From: Streptosporangium pseudovulgare
GTDB lineage: Bacteria > Actinomycetota > Actinomycetes > Streptosporangiales > Streptosporangiaceae
Direction of reading: 5' to 3'
NCBI RefSeq assembly: GCF_014648055.1
Contig: NZ_BMQJ01000013.1
Location: 124,001 to 188,000 of the forward strand
Length of the DNA: 64,000 nt
Within the stretch, counting starts at the first letter, position 1, and every line of letters begins with the position of its first letter. The position numbers and the translations under genes were made by a program. Below are positions 7,993-13,958 of the stretch, in pieces. The notes beneath the pieces are model-generated. The model ran no database searches and was not told the origin of the DNA. It saw nothing but the letters and a program-made list of their open reading frames with translations.

Positions 7993-8853
7993 TCAGGGGG
8001 TGGGGTGGCGGATGACGGCGACGGGGGCGTGGGAGTGGTGCAGGAGGATGGAGGTGGTGGGGCCGAGGACGGCGGCGCGGCGGGCGGTGGCGCCGGCGAC
8101 GACGAGCTCGGCCTCGTGGGAGGCGTCGATGAGGGCTTTGGCGGGGTGGGTGTGCAGGGTGTGCTCGGTGAGGGTGACGCCGGGGAATCTCTCGCGCCAG
8201 CCGGCGATGGCCTCGGCGAGCAGGAGGGCTTCTTCCCGGCCGACGGCGTCGATGTCGTAGACGAGGGGCTGGGGCCGTCCGGGGGTGGCGTGGGGGTGGG
8301 TCCAGGCGTGTACGGCGCGCAGGGGGAGCTCGCGTAGCAGGGCTTCTTCGAAGGCGAATTCCAGGACGGGTTCCTGGCCGGGTTCCCCGGTGGCGCCGAC
8401 GACGATGTGGGTGGGCCGGCCGGGGGGCGGGGGGCCGACGACGACGAGGGGGCAGGGGCAGCGGGTGGCGAGGTCGCGGCTGACGGAGCCGAGGAGGAGT
8501 CCGGCGAAGCCGCCGCGGCCGCGGGTGCCGACGGCGAGGAGCTGGGCGTGGCGGGCGGCGTCGGCGAGGGCTTCGGCCGCGGGGCCGTCGGCGATCTCGG
8601 TGGTGACGTGCTGGACGTCGGTGCCGGTCTGGGCGCGTTCGGCGGCCTGGCGCAGGAGTTCCCAGGCGGTGGCTTCGGCGGCCGCTCCCCAGTGATGGGG
8701 CTGGGGGACGAGGGGGACGTTGCTGGTCCAGCGGAGGGCGGTGTGGACGATGAGCAGGGGTGCTTCTCTGAGGGCGGCTTCCTGGGCGGCCCACATGACG
8801 GCTCGCAGTGAGGAGGCTGAGCCGTCGGCGCCGGCGATGACGGGTCGTGTCAT
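7993..8853 (-). CDS. Tandem-domain universal stress protein
   Basis: A 286-residue protein with two UspA domains. Domain 1 (about 1-145) has the ATP-binding glycine pattern AVGTRGRGGFAGLLLGSVS. Domain 2 (about 150-286) has the matching position VVAGATARRAAVLGPTTSI, where the glycines are partly lost, so probably only domain 1 binds ATP well. Tandem USPs of this type (for example Rv2623) belong to the mycobacterial DosR dormancy regulon. The ATG at 8853 is chosen because GGGAGGGACC sits just upstream. A DevR-like box lies at 8916-8929, about 63 bases before the start, arguing for hypoxia- or redox-induced expression. Confidence 0.9.
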   Translation of the reverse strand: MTRPVIAGADGSASSLRAVMWAAQEAALREAPLLIVHTALRWTSNVPLVPQPHHWGAAAEATAWELLRQAAERAQTGTDVQHVTTEIADGPAAEALADAARHAQLLAVGTRGRGGFAGLLLGSVSRDLATRCPCPLVVVGPPPPGRPTHIVVGATGEPGQEPVLEFAFEEALLRELPLRAVHAWTHPHATPGRPQPLVYDIDAVGREEALLLAEAIAGWRERFPGVTLTEHTLHTHPAKALIDASHEAELVVAGATARRAAVLGPTTSILLHHSHAPVAVIRHPTP

Positions 8854-8915
8854 GGTCCCTCCCGGCCGTGGGGGGTTCGTTTTCCAGGGTGGGCGGCCGG
8901 GGGCGGGCGGGGGTA

Positions 8916-8929
8916 GGGGCGAAAGTCCC
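8916..8929 (-). promoter_or_regulatory. DevR/DosR-like box upstream of the universal stress protein
   Basis: GGGGCGAAAGTCCC; the minus strand reads GGGACTTTCGCCCC, close to the published mycobacterial DosR consensus (GGGAC-N4-GTCCC form). It sits in the 88-bp gap between the CYP152 and USP genes. Confidence 0.6.
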
Positions 8930-8941
8930 CGGGTGGGGCCG

Positions 8942-10171
8942 TCAGACGGCGGGGCGGGCGTTGGCCAGGAGATAGCCGCTGGCGGGGCGGGTGGGGATGC
9001 GGCGCAGGCTGATGGTGAGGTCCTGGTCGGGCACATCGTGGTCGAGGCGGGCCAGGCGGGTGGTGAGGGTCTGCAGGAGGGTGAGGGTGATGGCCTCGCC
9101 GGGGCAGCGGTGGCCGGTGCGGGGGTCGCCGCCGCCCTGGGGGATGAGGTCGGACTCGCCGGTGGGGCGGTTGAGGAAGCGGCCGGGGTCGAAGGCGTGG
9201 GGGTCGGGCCACAGGCGGGGGTCGTGGTTGTGGCCGTAGATGTCGAGCAGGACGAGGGAGCCTTCGGGGATGCGGTGGCCTTCCCAGGTGAGGTCGGTGA
9301 CGGCTTTGCCGCCGACGAAGGGGGCGAAGGGGTAGAAGCGGCGGGTCTCCTGGGCGAAGGCGTGGGTGTGGGCCTCGTCGCCGGTGCGCAGGGCGGCGCG
9401 GTGGTGGGGGTGGCGGTGCAGGGCGTGGGCGGCGAAGGCGACGTACCAGGTGACGGCGACGGTGGGACGGATGAGGTTGAGGAGCTCGACGGCGGCGAGG
9501 CGGTCGCCGAGAGGGTGGCCGTCGGCGTCGCGGTGGGTGGCGACGGCTGCCAGGGGGGTGCCGGGCGGTGGTGTGGGGGCGGCGCCGGTGCGGGTGTCGT
9601 GGATGAGGCGGGCCAGCCGGTTCTCGAGGCGGATCCGGGCGGCGCGGGCCCTCCAGTGGCGGGGGCCGAGGGTGGCGAAGCCGTCGACGAGGGCGAGGAG
9701 GTCGCGGGCGGTGGCGGGGACGTCCGCGTCGTCGAGGGGGACGCCGGCCCAGCGGCAGGCGGCGCGGGTGAGGATGCGGCCGACCTCGTCGAAGAGGGTG
9801 ACGGGTCGCGGGCCGTTCCAGGCGGCGGTGGCCTTGTCCCACGCGGCGGCGGCGTGGTCGTTGAGGCGGGCTATGCCGTCGTCGGTCATGAGGGAGGTGA
9901 ACATGGCCTTGCGGACGCGGTGGGCGGCGGCGTCGAGGGTGTGGACGGCTCCGTGGCCGAAGAGGGTGCTTTTGATGGGTTCGGGCAGGGCGGTGTGACG
10001 GCGGATGTGGTTCTCGTCGTAGAAGAAGCGGACGGCGTCGGGTCCGTGGACGGCGGTGGCGCGGCGGCCCATGAGGCGGGTGGCGACGGTGGAGCCCTGG
10101 ATGCGGCGGCGTTCGGGCAGCCAGGCGTAGCCTTCGGTGAGCAGGGGCAGGGTGTGGTCGGAAAACGGCAT
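8942..10171 (-). CDS. CYP152-type cytochrome P450 (fatty-acid peroxygenase/hydroxylase)
   Basis: A 409-residue P450 of the peroxygenase class that uses hydrogen peroxide on fatty acids (BS-beta/SP-alpha/OleT relatives). Typical features are the I-helix segment LIRPTVAVTWYVAFAAHAL, in which the usual acid/Thr pair is replaced by RP, the K-helix ETRRFYPFAPFVGG, and the haem loop QGGGDPRTGHRCPGEAITL with the axial Cys. The RP pair positions a substrate carboxylate in this family, so the reaction is probably alpha- or beta-hydroxylation or decarboxylation of fatty acids. It lies between a PNPOx-like gene and a universal stress protein in the DevR-box island. No electron-transfer partner is needed and none is nearby. 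Confidence 0.88.
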   Translation of the reverse strand: MPFSDHTLPLLTEGYAWLPERRRIQGSTVATRLMGRRATAVHGPDAVRFFYDENHIRRHTALPEPIKSTLFGHGAVHTLDAAAHRVRKAMFTSLMTDDGIARLNDHAAAAWDKATAAWNGPRPVTLFDEVGRILTRAACRWAGVPLDDADVPATARDLLALVDGFATLGPRHWRARAARIRLENRLARLIHDTRTGAAPTPPPGTPLAAVATHRDADGHPLGDRLAAVELLNLIRPTVAVTWYVAFAAHALHRHPHHRAALRTGDEAHTHAFAQETRRFYPFAPFVGGKAVTDLTWEGHRIPEGSLVLLDIYGHNHDPRLWPDPHAFDPGRFLNRPTGESDLIPQGGGDPRTGHRCPGEAITLTLLQTLTTRLARLDHDVPDQDLTISLRRIPTRPASGYLLANARPAV

Positions 10172-10298
10172 GGTGCGGGTCTGCCCGGGGCCGGGGACGG
10201 CAAACGGCAGGTGCCGCGGGGTGCCGTGGGCCGCGGGCGAGGGGAGCGGGCCGAGAGAGGGGGGCGGGCCGGGCGGTTGCCGGGGCGCGGGGTCTTCT

Positions 10299-10706
10299 TC
10301 AGCGGTGGAGGCGGCGGCCCGAGAGTTGCTCGGCGGTGACGATGATGTAGTGGTCGCGCTGGCCGGGCGCCCATGGGGTGAGGGGCAGGGCGGCCAGGCG
10401 GGTGATCTCGTCGGGGTCGCTGGCCGCGCGGGCGCGGCCGACGGCGGTGACGGACCAGCCGGTTCGGGTGCGGAGGTCGAAGTCGTCGGCTTCGAAGGCG
10501 ACGACGGCGTGGCGGGTGGCGGCGGCGAGTTTGGAGCCGGCGTTGGTGCGGATGACGATGTCGCCGTGGTGGAGGCAGAAGTTGACGGGCTGGACGGCGG
10601 GCAGGGCGCGGTCGGTGAAGACGATCCGGCCGATGGGGGTGGTCGACAGCAGTCGCATGCACTCCTGGCGGGAGAGTACGTGCAGGCCGGCGGAATCGAC
10701 TTTCAT
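10299..10706 (-). CDS. PNPOx-fold flavin/F420-binding family protein
   Basis: A 135-residue protein of the pyridoxamine-5'-phosphate-oxidase-like split-barrel superfamily: SRQECMRLLSTTPIGRIVFT, then LPAVQPVNFCLHHGDIVIRT, and VVAFEADDFD...GWSVTAVGRA. Such proteins bind FMN, F420 or haem and often act in redox stress; several belong to actinobacterial dormancy regulons. The ATG at 10706 is 38 bases from a DevR-like box (10744-10757). It lies between the DevR-like regulator and CYP152 on the same strand. The cofactor cannot be decided here. Confidence 0.85.
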   Translation of the reverse strand: MKVDSAGLHVLSRQECMRLLSTTPIGRIVFTDRALPAVQPVNFCLHHGDIVIRTNAGSKLAAATRHAVVAFEADDFDLRTRTGWSVTAVGRARAASDPDEITRLAALPLTPWAPGQRDHYIIVTAEQLSGRRLHR

Positions 10707-10743
10707 GTGGTTCAGGGTGCCGATCGTCTTCGGGGTCGGGTAA

Positions 10744-10757
10744 GAGGCGAAGGTCCC
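10744..10757 (-). promoter_or_regulatory. DevR/DosR-like box upstream of the PNPOx-like gene
   Basis: GAGGCGAAGGTCCC; the minus strand reads GGGACCTTCGCCTC. It lies 38 bases before the PNPOx start and just after the regulator's stop codon. Confidence 0.55.
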
Positions 10758-10758
10758 G

Positions 10759-11400
10759 TCATTCGTGGTGGTCGGCCTTGAGACGGGCGGCGAGGGCGGC
10801 GGCCTGGGTGCGGCGCTGCATGTTGAGCTTGGCCAGCAGGTTGGAGACGTAGTTCTTGACGGTCTTCTCGGCGAGGTAGAGGCGTTCGCCGATCTGGCGG
10901 TTGGTCATTCCCTCGCCGATGAGTTCGAGGATGTGGCGCTCCTGGTCGGACAGGGCGGCGAGGGGGTCCTTGCGGGCGGCCTGGTCGCGCAGGCGGGCGA
11001 GCATGGAGGCGGTGGTCTGGGGATCCAGGAGGGACTGGCCGGCGGCGACGGTGCGGACGGCGCCGACGAGGTCGGAGCCGTGGATCTGCTTGAGGACGTA
11101 TCCGGCCGCGCCGGCCATGACGGCGGTGAAGAGGGCTTCGTCGTCGGCGAAGGAGGTGAGCATCAGGCAGGCCAGGTCGGGCATCTTGGAGCGGACCTCG
11201 CGGCAGACGTCGATGCCGCTGCCGTCGGGCAGGCGGACGTCGAGGACGGCGACGTCGGGTTTGAGGGCGGGGATGCGGGCGATGGCGGATTCGGCGGTTC
11301 CGGCTTCGCCGATCACATCGATGTCGCCTTCGGACTCGAGCAGGGCGGCGACGCCCCGGCGTACGACTTCGTGGTCGTCTACAAGGAACACGCGAATCAT
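10759..11400 (-). CDS. devR: DevR/DosR-like NarL-family response regulator
   Basis: A 213-residue response regulator. The receiver domain begins [20 protein letters not shown]; the phospho-acceptor Asp is in [12 protein letters not shown] and the conserved Lys in [10 protein letters not shown] LuxR-type HTH follows ([20 protein letters not shown], then [17 protein letters not shown]). The linker and the [11 protein letters not shown]...RRTQAA block match mycobacterial DevR/DosR closely. DevR activates dormancy genes under hypoxia or NO after phosphorylation by haem sensor kinases DosS/DosT. No such kinase is in this window. A perfect DevR-like box (11436-11449) lies 36 bases upstream of the start, suggesting autoregulation. 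Orthology is inferred from motif pattern and target sites. Confidence 0.85.
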   Translation of the reverse strand: MIRVFLVDDHEVVRRGVAALLESEGDIDVIGEAGTAESAIARIPALKPDVAVLDVRLPDGSGIDVCREVRSKMPDLACLMLTSFADDEALFTAVMAGAAGYVLKQIHGSDLVGAVRTVAAGQSLLDPQTTASMLARLRDQAARKDPLAALSDQERHILELIGEGMTNRQIGERLYLAEKTVKNYVSNLLAKLNMQRRTQAAALAARLKADHHE

Positions 11401-11435
11401 AGGTGCACGGTAGCGGCCGGGCGGCGGCGGTGGTA

Positions 11436-11449
11436 GGGACGAAGGTCCC
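11436..11449 (-). promoter_or_regulatory. Best DevR/DosR-like box, upstream of devR
   Basis: GGGACGAAGGTCCC, the best match in the window (minus strand GGGACCTTCGTCCC). It sits between the divergent regulator and the Rv1733c-like gene. Confidence 0.7.
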
Positions 11450-11484
11450 GGGTTGGGCGTGACCGGGGCGAGGGTTGGTCTGGG

Positions 11485-11520
11485 AGGTCTAAGGTCCCGG
11501 GCGGGGGCGTCAAAAGACCC
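11485..11520 (+). promoter_or_regulatory. Tandem DevR/DosR-like boxes before the Rv1733c-like gene
   Basis: AGGTCTAAGGTCCC (11485-11498) and GCGTCAAAAGACCC (11507-11520) are spaced 22 bp, two helical turns, as in the paired boxes of mycobacterial DosR promoters. Confidence 0.6.
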
Positions 11521-11603
11521 TGGCAGGTGGAGTGTGGCGCACCGAACGCTGGAAATGTGCCGAATGCTGGGGATTGTGGATGTCGGCCGCGGGAGGTGGC
11601 CCG

Positions 11604-12194
11604 ATGCGCTGCGTTACTCGGTGGGCGAGGTGCCGCCTGAACCTGCACCGGTTCGACGGCAATCCGCTGCGCAGGGGTTCGGACCGGCTGGAGACGGTGG
11701 CGCTGCTGGTGGCCGTCGTGTTGTTCGTGGCGTGCCTGTGGCCGGCGATGGCGCTGGGGCGGCAGGTGTACGCCGGGGGGATGCGGGCGGAGCTGAGCGG
11801 GCCGGGTCACCGGGTGCCGGTGACCGCGCAGGTGGTGGACGCGCCGAAGGCGCCGGAGACGGGTCCGCAGTGGCGGGTGCGGACGGTGCGCTGGAGCACG
11901 GCCGAGGGGGCGGTGCGCACGGCGAAGGTGACGCTGCCGCCGGATGTGGGGGCCGGGACGCACACCCGGGTGTGGCTGGACACGTCGGGCAGGCCGACGT
12001 CGGCGCCGCAGAGCCATGTCAAGACGGTCCTGGACACCGTGTTCGCGGTGGTGACCCTGGTCGGATGGGCGGCGGCGCTGCTGCTGCTGGGTGTCGCGGG
12101 GCTGCGGGGGCTGCTGAACCGGCACCGGGCGGCCGAGTGGGAGCGGGCGTGGGCGCTGGCCGACCAGCGCTGGCGCCGCAGGCGGCAGGCGTGA
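11604..12194 (+). CDS. Rv1733c-like membrane protein of dormancy regulons
   Basis: A 196-residue protein with the family hallmark [19 protein letters not shown] before a first membrane segment ([20 protein letters not shown]). An extracytoplasmic domain of about 80 residues ([12 protein letters not shown]...[10 protein letters not shown]) follows, then a second membrane segment ([19 protein letters not shown]) and a basic tail. Rv1733c of M. tuberculosis is a DosR-induced antigen of unknown function with this layout. The ATG at 11604 is chosen because GGGAGGTGG lies just upstream; the frame is open from 11532. Two DevR-like boxes precede it and a hairpin with a T-run (12247-12268) follows. 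Confidence 0.82.
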   Translation: MRCVTRWARCRLNLHRFDGNPLRRGSDRLETVALLVAVVLFVACLWPAMALGRQVYAGGMRAELSGPGHRVPVTAQVVDAPKAPETGPQWRVRTVRWSTAEGAVRTAKVTLPPDVGAGTHTRVWLDTSGRPTSAPQSHVKTVLDTVFAVVTLVGWAAALLLLGVAGLRGLLNRHRAAEWERAWALADQRWRRRRQA

Positions 12195-12246
12195 GGCGCC
12201 GGGCCGGCCGTGGTTCTTCCCGGCCGCCGGGCCGGGAACTGCGAGG

Positions 12247-12268
12247 AGGGGGATCGCCCCCCTTTTTT
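12247..12268 (+). terminator. Intrinsic terminator after the Rv1733c-like gene
   Basis: Stem GGGGG-ATCG-CCCCC followed by C and six T. It is one of the few classical T-tailed hairpins in this GC-rich window. Confidence 0.7.
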
Positions 12269-12296
12269 CAGGGGAAGCGAACGGAAAGGACGTGTG

Positions 12297-12512
12297 ATGA
12301 AGGCACAGGTGGGGGACCGGCTCATCGTCGAGGGGGCCCATACGGGTGAGGGACGGCGGATCGGTGTGATCGTGGAGTTGCGTCATCCCGGCGGGGAGCC
12401 GCCGTACGTGGTGCGCTGGGAGGGCGCCGAGCACGAGAGCCTGGTGTTCCCCGGCCCGGACGCGCATGTGGAGGCCGGGCGGGGACGCGAGGCCGCACTG
12501 CCGGCGTCGTGA
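12297..12512 (+). CDS. DUF1918 domain protein
   Basis: A 71-residue protein: MKAQVGDRLIVEGAHTGEG, then RRIGVIVELRHPGGEPPYVV and RWEGAEHESLVFPGPDAHVE. This matches the DUF1918 family of small SH3-like barrels common in actinobacteria, often near dormancy or stress genes. ATG 12297 follows GGAAAGGA at a good distance. It is bracketed by a T-tailed terminator upstream and a large 20-bp-arm hairpin downstream, so it is probably transcribed on its own or by read-through. The biochemical role is unknown. Confidence 0.85.
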   Translation: MKAQVGDRLIVEGAHTGEGRRIGVIVELRHPGGEPPYVVRWEGAEHESLVFPGPDAHVEAGRGREAALPAS

Positions 12513-12517
12513 CCGGC

Positions 12518-12573
12518 CCACCGGCCGGCGCCGCCCCCTCACCCGCGGGAAAAGGGGCGGCGCCGGCCGGTGG
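12518..12573 (+). terminator. Large perfect hairpin after the DUF1918 gene
   Basis: Two 20-bp arms, CCACCGGCCGGCGCCGCCCC and its exact complement, are separated by 16 bases. It has no T-tract but is strong enough to act as a GC-rich actinobacterial terminator. Confidence 0.65.
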
Positions 12574-12584
12574 GGGCACCGGAG

Positions 12585-12621
12585 GCGACGAAGGTCCCGG
12601 CGGGTGCGGGGCGAAGGCCTC
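12585..12621 (+). promoter_or_regulatory. Two DevR/DosR-like boxes before the site-2 protease
   Basis: GCGACGAAGGTCCC (12585-12598) and GGGGCGAAGGCCTC (12608-12621), spaced about 23 bp, end 36 bases before the GTG at 12658. Confidence 0.6.
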
Positions 12622-12657
12622 TGGACTGCGGGCGCGGTGGCGGTTCACGCTTGAGGG

Positions 12658-13794
12658 GTGAATCCGACGCTGCGTCTGGGACGCGTGGCGGGGGTCCCGG
12701 TGGGGGCCCACTGGTCCGCGCTGCTGATCGTCGCGTTGATCGCGGTGATCCTGGGTACGGCGGTGCTGCCCGTCTCGGCGCCGGGGCTGGCGCCGCAGCT
12801 GTACTGGGTGGCCGCCGCGGTGACGTCACCGGTGTTCTTCGCCTCGCTGCTGGCGCACGAGCTGGCGCACGCCCTGGTGGCCCGGAGGGCGGGGGTGAGC
12901 GTGAAGTCGATCACGCTGTGGCTGCTGGGCGGGGTGACGGAGTTCGACGGTGAGGTGGGCTCGCCGCGGGCGGAGCTGCGCATCAGCCTGGCGGGGCCGG
13001 TGACGAGCGCGCTGGTCGCGGTGGCGGCGCTGGCGGTGGCGGCGGCGGCGCGGGGGGTGCCGCTGGTGTGGTCGGCGCTGGTGTGGCTGGCCACGGTCAA
13101 CGGGGTGCTGGCGGTGTTCAACATGCTGCCGGGTGCGCCGCTGGACGGCGGCAGGGTGCTGCACGCGGTGCTGTGGTGGCGCTGCGGGGACCGGGGACGG
13201 GCCGACCGGGTGGCGGCGCGGGCCGGGCAGTCGCTGGGCATGGCACTGATCGCCGCGGGAGTGGTGCAGACGCTGGTGTGGTCGCCGGTCGGCGGGTTGT
13301 GGACGGCGCTGATCGGCTGGTTTCTGTCCGGCAGCGCCCGCAGCGAGGGGCTGGCCCGCTCGGCCCAGTCGGGGCTTGAGGGCTTGAGCGTGCGGGAGGT
13401 GATGACCTCCGGGGTGGACCAGGCGCCGGCGTGGCTGGAGGTGGGCGCCTTCGCCGGGACGGTGGCGCTGCGGTCGGCGCAGAGCGTCTTCCCGGTGGTG
13501 GACTTCTCCGGCGCGCCGGTCGGCACGGTGTCGCTGGCGGCGTTGTGCGCGGTGCCGGCGGAGCGGCGCGGCGAGGTGCGCGTCTCACAGATCATGCGGC
13601 CGCTGCCGGCCGGGCGGGTGCTGCAAGCGCAGGATCCGGCGGTGGGCGTGCTGTCGGCCGGTGGCGGGGAGGTGGCCGCGGTGGTGTGCGAGGGCGGGCG
13701 GGTGGTCGGCATGGTCACCGCGGCGGACGTGGCCAGGATCATGCTGCAGGCGTCGCTGCGCGCCACGGCGGGCGCGCAGCGCCACGACGCCTAG
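12658..13794 (+). CDS. M50 site-2 metalloprotease with CBS domains (Rip3-like)
   Basis: A 378-residue integral membrane zinc protease. The first catalytic motif is HExxH in LLAHELAHALVARRAG. The second is NMLPGAPLDGGRVLHAVLWW, supplying the metal-binding Asp. About six hydrophobic segments come first. Two CBS-like modules (SVREVMTSGVDQ to about residue 310, and VRVSQIMRPLPAG to the end) should sense adenosine nucleotides. This layout matches Rv2625c (Rip3), a member of the mycobacterial DosR regulon. The GTG at 12658 lies 36 bases after two DevR-like boxes, so dormancy control is likely. The substrate is unknown. Confidence 0.88.
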   Translation: MNPTLRLGRVAGVPVGAHWSALLIVALIAVILGTAVLPVSAPGLAPQLYWVAAAVTSPVFFASLLAHELAHALVARRAGVSVKSITLWLLGGVTEFDGEVGSPRAELRISLAGPVTSALVAVAALAVAAAARGVPLVWSALVWLATVNGVLAVFNMLPGAPLDGGRVLHAVLWWRCGDRGRADRVAARAGQSLGMALIAAGVVQTLVWSPVGGLWTALIGWFLSGSARSEGLARSAQSGLEGLSVREVMTSGVDQAPAWLEVGAFAGTVALRSAQSVFPVVDFSGAPVGTVSLAALCAVPAERRGEVRVSQIMRPLPAGRVLQAQDPAVGVLSAGGGEVAAVVCEGGRVVGMVTAADVARIMLQASLRATAGAQRHDA

Positions 13795-13913
13795 GGCGCG
13801 TCTTCGAAGTCGCGCCGGGCCGGAGCGCGGCCCCCTTGGTGATCGGCAGCGGCCGTGCGACCAGATGACGCCCTGTCCGCCACATGACCCGCGGGAAGAT
13901 GTGCACACACAGG

Positions 13914-13942
13914 GCGACCCCCGGGCGGGGCCCGGGGGTCGC
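13914..13942. terminator. Bidirectional hairpin between convergent genes
   Basis: Perfect 13-bp arms GCGACCCCCGGGC / GCCCGGGGGTCGC with a 3-base loop lie between the convergent site-2 protease and S8 protease genes. Confidence 0.65.
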
Positions 13943-13958
13943 GCTGAGCGGCGGAGGG

